From Diaporthe sp. PMI_573 (Eukaryota > Ascomycota > Sordariomycetes > Diaporthales > Diaporthaceae): a stretch of 64,000 bases of DNA. The stretch is from positions 1,116,001 through 1,180,000 of the forward strand of contig JAJTUP010000011.1 in assembly GCA_021399435.1 (NCBI GenBank), written 5' to 3'. The position numbers and the translations under genes were made by a program. The notes beneath the pieces were generated by a model, which saw nothing but the letters and a program-made list of their open reading frames with translations, was not told the origin of the DNA and did no database searches. The stretch's first letter is position 1. Every line of letters begins with the position of its first letter. Shown here one piece after another: positions 32,436-46,228 of this stretch.

Positions 32436-32898
32436 GGTGCTTAGAAATTGGTACTTGGGAATTGATTCGGGACAAAGTATTTGGGGATTTTGAGTTCATG
32501 AAATGTGGAAATGCGGATTTCACAATGATGCGCAGTCATTCAAAGGACCAGTAGACTGAAGATATAACCAGAACTGGATGATCTTACATATTCCAAGTTC
32601 AAAACCATCACCACAACGAAGTCGGAGAATCAGTTCACGTTGCGGCGGAGTTTCTCGATCCTTCGGTGGGATACTCTGCTCACTCCGTCTTCAGGAGCCC
32701 GCCTCGCCGAACTAAGCGGTGCTTATCGTATCTGTCCCGTTGCATAAGTACAATGGTCCGTCGCTAGCATCGTTATATCAGCCTCGTGCGAGCATAGAAA
32801 CGGAGCCGATGCTTTAATTTCTGTTAAGACGCTTGTATAGCAGACGAATTTCAACCCATCCTCTGTTTCTTTCAGGAAGCCTTTTGCCGAAATTCAAC
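32436..32898. promoter_or_regulatory. Divergent promoter of acyltransferase 2 and PKS-B
   Basis: This 463-bp space between divergent starts holds GTCGGAG (32621-32627), CGGAGTTTC (32646-32654) and CACTCCG (32681-32687). A bidirectional control region fits co-expression of the aldehyde-forming PKS and an acyltransferase. Confidence 0.65.
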
Positions 32899-35800
32899 AT
32901 GGTTACTCGGACAGCTGTGGCTTATCGCGACCCCCAACGTGTGTTGGTATTTGGGTCGCAAGCTCTGTCACTCGATGTAGCCGCCCTAGAGTCAATTCAT
33001 TCCACGATATCCAACTCACAGAGCAAAGAGTGGTTATTGTCGACAATTGGCGAACTACCAGAACTATGGAAAGACTTCGTCGCTCAATTTCCAAAGCACT
33101 CATCGGAAGTGAACAGCCAGATGCTCAGTCGACTCGTTGAGTGGACCGAGACCGGTGAATTGAACGTGGACTTGTCAACTGTCCCCAGCATTATCCTCAG
33201 CCCGCTGCTGGTGGTAATGCACCTGACCGAATATTTATCTCTTTATAAGCACGAGGACTTCTCGTACGTCGAAGCTTTGGGATTTTGCACAGGTCTTTTG
33301 GGCGCCATTGCGGTCTCCCTGAGTCAAGATACCGCACAGCTGAAGCACCATGGCGCCAACGTCATCCGACTTGCGATGATCATCGGAGGCATTGTCGACA
33401 CAGAGGATCAAACCAACACGAATGGAAAGTCAAAGTGCCTTGCCGCGGCGTGGAACTCTGCCGAGGCACGACTGGCCCTGGACACAACACTAGCTCAGTT
33501 CTCGGAGGTAAGTGTCTCTTACATGACTGGAGTAATACTTGGCTGCATATCGTATCGGACAGTCTAACTTACACATATTGTACAACAGGCATACATCTCT
33601 GTCACTTTCGACAAGCATCGTGTAACTATAACTACAGCCGACAAGACAGCTGCCGCTCTACAACGGGAGCTACGAAAGGCTGGAATAATTACGACTGAAG
33701 TTAGCCTGCGTGGGCGGTTCCACTCCGCGCAATATGCCGATATTGCTGAAAGTCTGGCTGGATTCTGTTCGAAACACTCGAACTTGTCACTGCCGGACGC
33801 TTCGAAACTGGTCTCTCCCTTACGTTCTACCGAAGGTAGTGTTCGATTCATCGCCAGCGGACCACTGCATGTCCACGCCATCCGTGCCATTCTTTCCCAA
33901 CATTGTCAATGGTATGACACATTCCAAGATCTGAGGTCCTCGCGGCTGGGCTATCAACCCACTGAAATCATCTACTTTGGCCGCGAACGCTGTGTACCAC
34001 AGTCTATACTGAACGAGCTAGACTCTTCAGTGACCAAACTGCAAAATGCCGCTCAAGCAGCCCAGAGCCCGCACACTCAGGCCCCCGAGTTGGTTCGAGA
34101 TGACATTGCCGTTATTGGTATGTCGATCAAGGTCGCTGGCGCCGATGACGTTTCCGAGTTCTTTGACCTGCTCATGCATGGCGATTCACAAGCCAAGGAG
34201 GTCCCAGTAGAGCGCATAAAGTTCGAAACTGCCTTCCGCGAGAAGGAGGCCGACAGAAAATGGTTCGCGAATCTCATCAACGACTCGGATGCATTTGACC
34301 ACAAGTTTTTCAAGAAGAGCGCACGCGAAGCAGTGTCGATGGATCCACAGCAACGCCATATGCTCCAGTCGGCTTACCAAGCCCTAGAGCAGTCAGGTTA
34401 CATGAGTGCGGCTGAGGAGAATCGGGAGAAGAGCATGGGCTGCTACATTGGCGTGTGCTCCGCAGACTATGAGAACAACGTCGCAAGCCATCCTGCCACG
34501 GCTTTCACGGCGACCGGCAACCTCAAGAGTTTCATAGCCGGCAAGATCGCCCATTACTTTGGCTGGACCAGCACCGCCATGTGCATCGATACTGCATGCT
34601 CCTCGTCGCTTGTGGCCGTTCATCTTGCCTGCAAGGCGATTCTGAGTGGCGAGTGTCGTGCCGCGTTGGCCGGGGGTGCAAATATCATGACGAACCCGCT
34701 GTGGTTTCAAAACCTTGCGGCTGCTTCGTTTCTGAGCAAGACAGGCCAGTGCAAGCCATTTGATGATTCCGCAGATGTGAGTGGCGTACTCCGTCTACAC
34801 TCCCCGTTGACCTGACTAACTGTGCTTCCCTAGGGTTACTGTCGTGGCGAGGGATTCGCGAGTGTGGTGTTGAAGCGTCTATCTGCTGCCGTTGCGGATG
34901 GCGATCAGGTGCTAGGAGTCATTCCCAGCACCGCCGTGCTGCAGAATCAGAACTGCACACCCATCTTCGTCCCCAACTCACCGTCTCTCAGTGACCTGTT
35001 TAGGAAAGTGCTGAAGGAGTCTGCTTTGGAGCCATCGCAAATCGGCTATATCGAGGCCCATGGTACTGGGACCCAGGTTGGAGACCCAGCCGAGTATGAA
35101 AGTATCAAAAACGTCCTGGGTGGAAAGCAGCGCAGCAACAAGCTTGTGCTTGGTTCCACCAAGGGCCTAGTCGGGCATACTGAATGTACATCCGGTGTGG
35201 TATCACTCGTCAAGAGTTTGCTTGTTGTTGGGCAGAGTGTGATCCCGCCGCAGCGCAGCTTTACAAAGGTCAACCCGCATCTTAACATGCAATCCGAGGA
35301 CAACGTCGAAATCGTCACACAGGCGAGAAAGTGGGATAGCAATTACCGCGCGGCTTTGATCAACAACTACGGCGCCTCGGGCTCCAACGCATCGATGATC
35401 GTTGCGCAGGCGCCGAAACTTCCCGCTTCATCCTCACGATCGCACGCCGTTCCATCTATCGACGTCCCATTCCGTGTCTGTGGTAAGGACGTCCAAGACA
35501 TCAGGTCATATGTCGGGAAGTTGAGACAGACTCTCCTGAGACCAACGAGTGAAGACAGCGCTATCTCGGTATCAGATCTTTCGTTTAATGTGTGTCGCCA
35601 ATCCAACCCATCTCTTGGCAAAGCCTGGATTGTGAGCTCCCGCACCAAGGAGCAGCTCATGCAGCAGCTTGCCGAGGTTGAGTCACATGGGATTGACCCT
35701 GGACACATTGCCGTGCCCGCTAATAGACCCGTGATCCTCTGTTTCGGCGGTCAGATCTCGACCTGGGTGGGCCTGAGCCGGGATGTATATGATGGCGTTG

Positions 35801-38800
35801 CTGTCTTCCGCGGCTGGCTTGACGAGTGTGACAAGGAAGTCCGCGCCAATGGCTGCGACAGTATCTTCCCGGGAGTCTTTGAGAGGGACCCCATCACCGA
35901 TCCCGTCAAGCTACAGACGATGTTGTTTGCAACGCAATACGCATGCGCGAAGACCTGGAGCGATTGTGGTGTCCAGCCCGTTGCAGTCGTTGGCCATAGC
36001 TTTGGCGAACTGACGTCCCTGTGCATCTCAGGGGTATTATCCCTGCAGGACACTGTCAAGCTGATTGCTGGCCGGGCAAGAATTATCAAGGAGCTTTGGG
36101 GCGACGATAGCGGTTCCATGATCGCAATTGAGACCGACATCGCACAGGTCCAGGCGATAATATCCGAAGCTCAGGGCGCATGTGACAATGCGGGTGAAAA
36201 GACACCTACGATTGCGTGCTTCAATGGTCCAACAAGCTTTACCGTTGCTGGTTCGACCAAGGCGATCGACCTGGTCGCCCAGATTCTGGTCCAAACGCCG
36301 AGATATACCGGGGTGAGGCACAAGAGACTCAATGTGACCAATGCTTTCCATTCGACATTGGTTGAGCCTCTCAAGCAACAGCTGGTTGACCTGGGCAGAG
36401 GGTTAAACTTCAATGCCAAGCCGACAATCCCCCTGGAGCGGGCCACTGAGTCCCAATCCATCGAGGAACTCACTGCGCAGTATATCGCCGACCACATGCG
36501 GAATCCTGTGTACTTTGACCATGCTGTGCAGAGGCTTGTGAGGAAGTACCCAGGAGCTGTCTGGCTAGAGGCCGGATCCAACTCGACCATTACCAACATG
36601 GCCTCCCGTGCCTTGGGTCAGCCCAAGGGGCACTTCTTCCAACCGGTCAACATAAATAGCAACAGCGGTCTGCAGTTCCTCACCACCGCAACAATGGGCC
36701 TCTGGGGCGAAGGGCTATCGCAGCTGACCTTCTGGGCACACCACCGGAAGCAGACATATGATTATGTGCCCATGTTGCTGCCGGCATACCAATTTGAAAA
36801 GTCCCGCCACTGGGTTGAGCTGAAGGTACCGCAAGCTATACAGCAAGCCACGCCCGAGAACCAAGACAGTTCAGTTGAGGTTGCCAATACTCTTTGGACA
36901 TTCGCTGGTTTTCAGGACGAGAAAAACCACTCGGCCAAGTTCGTCGTCAACAGCGAGTCAGCCATCTACAAGGAGCTCATGTCTGGGCACCTGATCGCCA
37001 AGACTGCACCGATCTTACCTGCCACTGTGATTGTCCAGATAGTCGTTGACGCACTCGCCAGTGTTCTTCCTGACGTGACAGAGTCCGGCTTGCAGCCCGT
37101 GCTAACGAACGTGGAGAACCAAAGCCCAGTGTGTGTCGATCCATCGCGGACGCTTTCAATCGAAGTCCAAGCCAAGGGCGAGAGCATCCGCGAATGGAAC
37201 TGGCAGCTGATTAGCACTGGCTCTAATAAGACCACCACCCATGCTGTCGGTGCAGTTGTGTATATTTCGCCCGAGGATGCCCAAAGTCACCACGAGTTCG
37301 GCCGCTGCGAGCGACTTATCAGTCATAAGCGATGCGCTAGGCTGCTGCAGGACGACGAGTCAGATATCATCCAGGGCCGTCGACATATCTACAAGGCCTT
37401 CTCGGACGTTGTTGACTACCCTGAACCATACCAGGGTGTCACCAAGCTCGTTGGCGGGGATGTCGAGTCGGCCGGACTTGTGGCCAAGAGTCACTCGGTC
37501 GACGGATGGGTTGACCCGCACCTGTCCGACTCGTTCAGTCAGGTCGGTGGAATCTGGGTGAATTCCATGTCAAATTCCAGCACAGACGACATGTTCCTCG
37601 CGACTGGTTTCGAGAAGTGGATGAGGAACCCTCGACTCTCCCTGTTGGACTACCGCCAAATCAAGAAATGGGACGTCTTCGGCACTCATCAAGCCGAATC
37701 CGAGAATGTATGGATTTCGGATCTCTTCATATTCAACTCTGCCACCGGAAAATTGGCCGAAGTCATTTTGGGCATACACTATCATCGCGTCGCGAAATCG
37801 TCCATGTCCAAGATCCTCCAGCGCCTGAGTCACAGCTCCGCGTTGACGTCCGCCCCTGTGATAACAGGCCATGACAGCAAGGACGATAAGCGCGAGGTCA
37901 AGACAGCTGAAACCTTGCCAGGAGGAATGGCAGTCGAGTCAGCTGCAACAGTCAAGCCAGAGGGGACGACAGCTAAGGCAGCGGCTTCAAGCGGACCATC
38001 CGAGGGTCAAAAGGTGGTGTCACAAGCCAGAGCACTCCTCGCTGATATGGCCGGCATCGAGGGAAATGAGATCAATGCTACTACGCAGCTAGCAGATATT
38101 GGAATCGACTCGCTCATGGGTATGGAGCTGGCTCGTGAGCTTGAAGGACTTTTCAAGTGCAAACTCCCCGTCGATGACTTGATGGAGGTGTATGACTTTG
38201 GCCAACTCACACGCCTGGTACAGGAAAAGCTGGGTGTCTCTGCTGATGAGGAAGTATCCGAGCCCGAGAAGGCGGTTGACTCAAGCGATGATGACAGTGG
38301 CTACGGTTCCCGTACTCCGGCATCGACTTTGATCTCCGAGAGCCACGTCGCGGTCACTCATGACAATGCAAGGAGCCAGTCACTTGAGCTCTCACCGTCA
38401 ATTATCATGGAAGCGTTTGAGGAGACGAAGAAGCTGACGGATGACTTTATCACTGACTACCGCTGTGCTGGCTACATGGAGAACGTCCTCCCGCGCCAGA
38501 CCCAGCTTTGCATTGCCCTGACACTTGACGCACTGGATAAACTAGGATCTCCATTGAGAACAGCCAAGCCCGGACAGCGACTTACGCGTATCCCCTGTAT
38601 CAAGGAACAAATCCTGCTGTCTAATCATCTTTACGGCATGCTGGAGAAAGAGGCCCGCCTCATTGACGTGAGCATGGAGGGCTCGGAAGAAGTTATCGTG
38701 CGCACTGCCATGTCTGCCACCCCTTACAAGTCTATCAGCGGCATCATGGCAGGACTAGACCGGGACTTCCCAGACCACAAGTGGGCCAACGAGCTCACAC

Positions 38801-40818
38801 ACTTTGCGGGGAGCCAGCTCGCCGAAGTGCTCTCTGGCGGACAAGATGGGCTCAAGCTGATATTCGGCACCGAGGAGGGCCGGAAGCTTGTTACCGGGCT
38901 GTACGGCGACTCGTTGCTGAACAAATTGGCAAATGTGCAAATGCAAGATGTCATTGCCCGCCTCATATCGAAGATGCCCAAAGACCAGGGCCCGCTCAAG
39001 ATCCTGGAGCTTGGAGCTGGCACCGGTGGTACGTCCAAGGGCATGGCGGCGATGCTGGCAAAGCTCAACGTCCCGGTCGAGTACACATTTACGGATCTGT
39101 CTGGGTCTTTCGTGGCACAGGCGCGCAAGGCCTTTAAAGAATACCCGTTTATGAAATTCCGCGTTCACAACATTGAACACGTACCGGCGGACGAGCTCAT
39201 CGGCACGCAGCATATCGTCTTGGGCAGCAATGCGATCCATGCGACCCATAACCTTCAAGAGTCTACGAAGAACGTCCATAAGATGCTACGCCCAGATGGT
39301 TTCCTGATGATGCTGGAGATGACAGACCCTGTCTACTGGGTCGACATGATCTTTGGTCTGTTCGAAGGCTGGTGGTTATTCGAAGATGGTCGTAGCCATG
39401 CTATCGCTCACGAATCAGTATGGGAACGTGACTTGCATTCAGCTGGGTATGGACACGTTGACTGGACAGATGGGCACTTGCCTGAGATCAAGATACAGAA
39501 GGTCTTCCTTGCCATGGCATCTGGACCTCGTTATGACCGTCAGCCATTGCCGCATCGCACCCCGGTCGCCGCCATTGAGCCACCGACCACAGCACAAATC
39601 GCTACCGTTGAGGCATACGTGACTGCTCACACCCGCGGTTTCAATGGGCCCGCCACCCTGCCATCCGCGAAACCATCGCCATCTGGGACCACAGTCATGG
39701 TCACCGGCGCGTCGGGAAGTCTCGGCACGCACCTGGTGGCGCTCCTGGCATCGCTTCCCACCGTCAAGACCGTCGTCTGCCTGAACCGGCGCAGCACCAC
39801 GGAGCCCGAGCTACGCCAGCAGCGTGCCATGTCGGACCGTGGGATCCTTCTCGATGCGGCCAGCCAGGCCAAGCTGCAGGTGATCCAGACCGACACCGCC
39901 AAGCCGCAGCTTGGTCTCTCTCCTGACGAGTACGAGCGGCTCGTCGGCAGCGTGACGCACATCGTCCATAACGCGTGGCCAATGTCGGGCAAGCGGCCAC
40001 TGGCTGCAATGGAGAGCCAGTTCACCGTCATGCGCAACCTGGTTGACCTGGCGAGCGACATTGCAGGCCGCTCGCACGCCCGCGTGGGCTTCCAGCTGGT
40101 CTCGTCCATCGCCGTGGTTGGCCACTACCCCCTGCTGCCGACCGGTGACCGCATTGTCCCTGAGGTCAGCATGCCACTGGACGCCGTGCTGCCCAATGGC
40201 TACGGCGAGGCCAAGTTCGTCTGCGAGCGCATCCTCGACCAGACGCTGCACAGGTTCCCGGACCGATTCCACACCATGAGCGCCAGGCTCGGCCAGGTCG
40301 GCGGCTCGCGCGTCAGCGGCTACTGGAACCCGGTCGAACACCTGGCGTTCCTGTTCAAGTCGTCTCAGACCCTGAGGGCTTTTCCAGCCTTCGAGGGCGA
40401 CCTCTGCTGGACCCCGGTCGAAGACGTCGCCGGGACTTTGGCGGATCTCCTCCTATACGACGGCGAGGCCCCTGCATCAAAGTTCTACCATGTAGACAAC
40501 CCCGTGCGCCAACCCTGGGCTGAAATGGTGCCTGTCTTGGTGGATGCCCTTGGCATCCCGGCGGACGGCGTGGTCCCGTTTGACGAGTGGGTTCGCAAGG
40601 TGCGGGCCTTCCCCGGTGCGGTCGATAGTGACAACCCGGCAGCAAGGTTGGTGGAATTCTTGGATGACAACTTCTTACGCATGTCATGCGGTGGTTTGCT
40701 CCTGGATACGAAGAAGAGTTGCGAGCATTCGCCGACCCTTCGGGCCGTGGGCCCTATCAGCCCGTCTTTGGCCAGGAAGTACATACAAGCATGGAAGGGT
40801 ATTGGGTTCCTGAACTAA
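32899..40818 (+). CDS. Non-reducing polyketide synthase B, SAT-KS-AT-PT-ACP-CMeT-R
   Basis: Three exons: 32899-33507, 33589-34776, 34834-40818; 2593 aa. The start at 32899 (AACATGG context) gives a normal SAT N-terminus. Domains and residues: SAT GFCTG (Cys ~130) and GRFHSAQ; KS from ~375 with DTACSSS (Cys ~540) and HGTGTQ; AT GHSFGE (Ser ~988); PT MSGHLIAK (His ~1318) and SDSFSQVGG (Asp ~1498); one ACP GIDSLMG (Ser ~1692); C-methyltransferase LELGAGTGGTSKG (~1990); terminal reductase with NADPH motif VTGASGSLG (~2222), LVSSIAVVG and the YGEAK Tyr (~2389). Such enzymes build C-methylated benzaldehydes by reductive release, as in 3-methylorcinaldehyde and azaphilone pathways. No frameshift was seen. 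It should supply the core aldehyde of the pathway. Confidence 0.95.
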
Positions 40819-41540
40819 ATTGGATACTTCTCCTCGCTGGAAAATGGTCTCATTGTGTTATTTCCTAGGTTGTAGAATACGTATTTCTTTGAGATAGAAG
40901 ACTTTTTTGAATGCAATGGTTCCCTTCAATCACATACTGCAATCTTGCAAGATGACATATGCCTCGTATTACGAACTTGCTTGATCTAACCAAGTATCAC
41001 CATTAAGTTCAATACATTCATGTGGTTCAATGTAGCTGTGATGGTTAGAGATATAGAAATGAAATTCCATGTCCTCTTGTCTCACTAGGATAATCATTAT
41101 CGTTCAGACTAAGCAGAGGATCTCAAGGAACGCACATGTTCTCCTACCCCTCGCCACGCACCGTCTCCGAGAAACTTTGCTTCTCCAATATCAGTCCTGG
41201 CGACTCGATCCTCTGGGCATCTGATTCAATTACAATCCCACAATGATTTCCAAGGTTATTACAGAACAATTCGATGAAATATTTTATGCGGTCTAACACC
41301 GGCCCGCCGGAGACGGTCGGAGTTTTCGCCGGCAGCACAATATGTCCGCTGTCATCTACTGATGACATGGCTTGAACATCGTCAGCTCCGCTCCGCGTCA
41401 CCATAACAGACCTGAAGCCAATTGTAGAGCCTTATAAGCAATTTGAAAAAAGAGCGACAGTATCAACAAAACTTTTCAGTGATTTGCATGTCGTTTACAT
41501 CTCTCGTTTAATACCATAGGTTCAGTGAAGACAGCCCACT
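40819..41540. promoter_or_regulatory. PKS-B 3' region and GMC promoter
   Basis: A 722-bp gap. CGGAGTTTT at 41318-41326 lies about 215 bp before the GMC ATG, together with GCCGG repeats around it. An 86-codon minus frame overlaps this motif; I judge it chance. Confidence 0.55.
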
Positions 41541-43701
41541 ATGACGACTAAAACTTTTGACTTCATTGTCGTCGGAGGTAAGACAGGTTGAACACGAAAG
41601 GGTCACTCTCGATGGCTGACGCGATTTAGGCGGCACCACTGGGCCTGTCGTGGCGTCCCGTCTAGCGAATTCTGCCTCTAAGCCGTCCGTTCTGCTCCTC
41701 GAAGCCGGAGGCCCGAATTCTGAGCCCGAAGGTCGGATCGCCGGTGAAAGGCACACCTACTGGATCACCGGCGGCCTGAGCCTAGACTATGGCTACAAGA
41801 CAATCCCTCAGCCGGCACTCAATGGGAGGGAGCTCCCTTACCACCGCGGCAAAGGCCTAGGGGGCTCGTCTGCTACCAACCTAGGGCTCTGGGATTGGGG
41901 TGCAAAGAGCGAGTTTGAGGAATGGGCGAGGATTGTAGGGGATGGTACCTGGGAGTGGGCGAATGTTGTCCAGCACATGAAGAAAGTATGTTTGCTTGAG
42001 TACTGCAACGTGCTCGGTCGCCTGCTAACTCCAAGATATTCAAGATTGAGAATTATCATGACTTTACACCAAAGGAGTACCAGAAATACGTCAATCCTGA
42101 TAAATCATCTCATGGGAATTCCGGGTGCGTTCCAACAAGAGGTTCGATAGGGAGGACCATACTAATGCATGATGAAGGCCGGTCGACGTCGCGCTTAGTG
42201 ACATATGGGACCCTACCCTTCCGATCATCCTGGACGCCGTCGAGCAGTATGGAGAGGTCTGTGCCAGATGATGAAACTGCTTAGCATCACTGTGTTTTAC
42301 TGAGAATGTGACAGGTACCCTTGATTGCCGACATCAGTTCACACGATACTGTTGGATTTGGAGTTTCGCCTGCAACAGCATACGACGGATATCGTGTCAC
42401 GGCTTTTTCAGCTTATCTCACCAAGAATCAAGACAACCTCTATATCTTGACAAACCAGCAAGTCACTCAGGTCCTTTTTGAGGGCAAGAAGGCCGTCGGG
42501 GTCGAGGTACAGTCAGGAGACAAATGTAAGCCAATACTCTGCTCCTATGGTAAGACCAAAACTGATCGGTACCCTAGACTATGCGGCGAAAGAAATCATC
42601 CTCTCCGCGGGAGCGATCGATACGCCAAGGATTCTTCTCCTATCTGGCGTTGGACCGGCCTTCGAGCTGACGGACAACGGCATTCCAGTGGTTCTAGATC
42701 AACCCAGCATTGGCAAGCACCTTATCGATCATCCCATTCTCCGACTTGCCGCGCCCATCAAGGAAGGCTTCATCGGATTAGACAGTATTCCCTCTCACGA
42801 AGGTGCCAAGGAGCAATGGCTCCAAGACCGCACTGGACCTCTGGGGGAGGATGCTGCCGTAAGCGCTCATGGCTACTGCAAGCTGGATACCTCACAGTAC
42901 AGAGGACTGCAAGCACTTGATCCAGCAATCCAAAAACATCTGACCAGCCCCCAAACGCCCACTTACGAGATGCTCAGTGTACGTCTATCGTTCTCTTCTC
43001 ACCAGCACATCTCTTATCTCGATGCATCGTCGCTGACATGACTAAAACCGCAGCGTATCACACCTAACCCCGAGAAGAACGGGTTCATTTGGAATGTGAG
43101 CATTGTTATGATGAACAATCAATCTACGGGGAGAGTATTCCTCAAGAAGGACGATACCAAGGGGACTCCTGGTATCGACTTGAACTTCCTTTCCAGCGAG
43201 TACGACACAGAGGCCATCGTTGAGGCAGTACAGAAGACGGCCAAGTTTATTCAAACCGCAAACATCCCAACAGGAAATCTAGCGCCGGGGCCGGCAAGCC
43301 TAGATGAAAAAGATACTTTCGTATGTCCCAATTAGCTTCTGCGGCACCGTGCTGCAACGTTTCCCAGACAAACTTGGCTCACACCATCTGTAGGAATACA
43401 TTCGATCGAACCTCGGCCATCTCTGGCACGCCGGCGGAACCGTGAAGATGGGCAAGGATGGTGAAGCTGGAACATGTGTTACTCCCGACTTCCGTGTCGC
43501 TGGACTGGATGGGCTGAGGGTCGCCGACTTGAGCGTCATACCAATTATGACAAGGTATATTCCCAAACCGATTCCAGAGAGACTAATGATCACTCACTAA
43601 CAAGCCATCTCAGTTGCCACACCCAGTCCATAGCCTACCTGGTGGGCGAAATAGCAGCAGAGAAGATTCAAGCTGAATACATGCTTGGGAACTCATGCTA
43701 A
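41541..43701 (+). CDS. GMC-family FAD oxidoreductase
   Basis: Nine exons: 41541-41577, 41630-41985, 42036-42124, 42178-42256, 42315-42525, 42578-42978, 43054-43320, 43394-43554, 43614-43701; 562 aa with phases closing. The N-terminus [19 protein letters not shown] is the dinucleotide-binding motif, followed by [27 protein letters not shown] is GMC signature 1, and [20 protein letters not shown] is signature 2. The C-terminus has [11 protein letters not shown] (catalytic His) and a final [14 protein letters not shown] enzymes oxidise alcohols to aldehydes or lactones, or dehydrate and dehydrogenate ring systems, in fungal clusters. No secretion signal is seen, so it is probably cytosolic. It follows PKS-B on the same strand. 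Confidence 0.88.
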
Positions 43702-44622
43702 AGACTGGTTCAGGCAGACACTGATCTGAGGAACTTACAAAGTAGGCAGATGTTTAAAATCAGTTGAAACCCAACTCTGTTTATTTTAATGAGACCCGAC
43801 CTGCTTACCGGCTGTCTTCGTAATTCATTTACACGAGTTCAAGCCTTTCATTGACCTCTTCCGCTGAGGATGGTCTGTTGAAGTGAAGCTAGAACGGGAA
43901 TCAAAGTCGCGACCTATTCGATACTTTCTGGATGTACCATAGCACGCGTGTCGTCTTGAAGTGAAGGAGATATGGCCAATCTGTTTTCGGGGCCGCTGCT
44001 TTTATTCTTTAGTTTGGACAATGTTACCACATCGCTGACTGATCGCTTTTTTGTAGCTACGTGAAACCACGATGTATTCATAAATCACATACGGATATTC
44101 ATTACACTAACTCCAAGAAGGGGGTTGGTTTTAACGCGGGTATTGAAAGACGGCAATCAGCCGCCCGGTTCGGCTTGTGCCCCTCCTCCCGGTCCGCGTA
44201 CATCTTCCTATGTGGTTTCGTTTTTAAGCCGTTCACATACTCCATATTAGAGTGTAAGCGATCCCTTCATACAGTAATAAACGCTCAAGACCCAGCGTTC
44301 GATAACACACACAATGCCGATAACAGTGATTTTAAAATACGATTGACATCTTCCTATATCAAGTCCTATTTGTTTTCCATCATACTCCACACCATGATAT
44401 GTATCGCAATTTGAAGCCTCGACCGATAAATGGACATCAAACTCAATTGGTTGCGAGAACGTGGAAGTTGCGTGGCATCAATATGCTACAATTCAAGCAT
44501 ATCAATTCACTTCAACGAGCAATTGAATTTGTACTCGGGGCATGCCAAGAACTAGTAGCAGTATTTATCAAGACACATGAGCTTATTGTACTCAGGTAAT
44601 TGCTCTAACCATAGCCTATTCC
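43702..44622. other. Gene-free stretch between GMC and SDR 3' ends
   Basis: About 920 bp between convergent genes. Short frames only, with no recognisable protein and no CGGAGTTTC motif. Confidence 0.45.
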
Positions 44623-45724
44623 TTACTCCGTAAACACTTCGCCACGCTCGATAATCTCAAATGCCATGGTGGTATGATCCCAGATCTTCTGCCTCATCTC
44701 ATCCTTGTCAAACTTTTCATAGTGTTTTGGGTTGAAATTGTTGGTCGTGTCCTGGCCCAAGGAGTAGACTCCGCTTCCAGGCGTGCCGTCGGTCCCAAGC
44801 GTGGCTTCCGTGCTGTCTGGCGGGCTTGCTGAACGGCGGGGATACTTGGACGAGATAAGACTTAGCATTCTTTGGCCACACCTCTCTGGCGGCACCGTGA
44901 TCCATCGCCCGAACAGCGGGAGGAAGATATAGCGCAGCAGTGCCCTGATCCAAAAGGGCACTTCCGGGTTCCAGAAGCCTGGGCCCACCACGACGCCGGG
45001 AAAGATGTGGATCAGCCGAAGAGGATGTTGCTTGGCCAGGGCCTCAAAGAATAGTGTGTGCATGTACACCATGTGCGATCTTGCCTGCGAGTAGCTGTAC
45101 CGTTTCAGATCGCGCAGGGAGAGATCTTCAGGGTACAGCTTTTGCTCGATTCCCGCAGCGTAGACCGATACGACGACTGCAGGAAGAGCGGATCGATGAA
45201 GAAGAGGAAGGAGCTTTGTGACTGCCCTCATACGGGAGTAATACATCAAAGACATGGTGGCATCGAGGCCCTCTTTCGTATCTAAGCACTATGTTAACTA
45301 AAGCCGAAGCACATGCCGCACAGACCATGAGGATTTAGTTACCCTTGCGCGGTATAAAGATGGCACCACCCTGTGAAAGCATCAAATAGTCAATCCTCGG
45401 GTTGGCGGTCTCCTCCTCAAGCTTTAGAATCCTTGAGCAGGCGCTGTCAACGTCTCGGAGAAGGGCGAGATTGCTGGCTTCAACGAAGGTGAACTGGCCG
45501 TATGGACAGAGGCTGCTGCACTCGTCGATAATAGGCTGGGTCGCTTGTGCATTCCTCCCAACTAGATATACTCGATACCCTTTGCCTCCATCTTTGGCAG
45601 AGGTGGCCAGAGCGCGGACAGCCGACTGGCCTATGGTGGATGTGGACCCAAAGAAAACAGACACCAGCGGCTGGGCTCCAATGAGAGCGTCTACTGTCTT
45701 CTGGAGATCTGTCGACGGGGCCAT
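44623..45724 (-). CDS. Short-chain dehydrogenase/reductase-like oxidoreductase
   Basis: Two exons: 45724-45343 and 45281-44623; 346 aa. The N-terminus has VSVFFGSTSTIGQSAVRAL, a variant Rossmann glycine motif, and RVYLVGRN for the cofactor. IDYLMLSQGG matches the usual NNAG region, and GLDATMSLMYYSRMRAVTKL fits the uncharacterised fungal SDR group with a SxEGxDxxxxxxYYSRMRF block. I do not see a clear YxxxK catalytic pair: the nearest is YSYSQARS, so the active site is atypical. It is divergent from the P450, and the shared promoter has two cluster motifs. The role is probably a ketone/alcohol redox step on the polyketide. Confidence 0.78.
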
Positions 45725-46228
45725 TGCATCTAATTTGCAATTAGCGCGACGTGTGGAGGAAGGAAAGCAGCATGCAATTGTTGACAGAAATGGGCGGAAA
45801 CAGTGCTGGGATGTTTATAATCTCGGCAACCGAGTGTAGTTGAGATGTGTACGCAATCCGTTCCGTTGTTTCAACATTGTTCTTGTTTGGAGATCATGGC
45901 GACTAGATGTTCCACGGGCTTTAGTACGGACAAAGTCAGCAAGTAGATAGGATTTATCAGCTGATCTCGGGACGTGTCCGGCATGAGCGTTGGGCTGCTT
46001 ACGGCGTCGGGGTGCCGGTGTTGGGTTCCGGAGTTTCTGATGCGTAGACCTGGCAAGGAAGGCGTTAACTCCGAAAAGATCTCGTGATCTACCTCACTGC
46101 ACCGTGAGCTACAGACACGCGGTGAGACCTCCGGCAAGATGCACTTAAGCAGACTTACTTACATGGCTATCCGCTGCCAATATGAGTGTCATATGAACAT
46201 ACCCTCTGGGTTCTGACCTACGGACAAT
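45725..46228. promoter_or_regulatory. Divergent promoter of SDR and P450
   Basis: 504 bp between divergent starts with CGGAGTTTC at 46029-46037 and AACTCCGAAAA at 46067-46077, two inverted copies about 30 bp apart. A very short upstream frame (MNIPSGF) precedes the P450 start. Confidence 0.6.

Noticed and set aside
39627..40341. Long minus-strand frames opposite the PKS-B reductase domain
   Set aside because: GC-rich codon use of the real plus-strand gene leaves the opposite strand open; they are shadows.
41144..41404. 86-codon minus-strand ATG frame between PKS-B and GMC
   Set aside because: It overlaps the CGGAGTTTT promoter site of the GMC gene and has no recognisable motif; more likely a chance frame.
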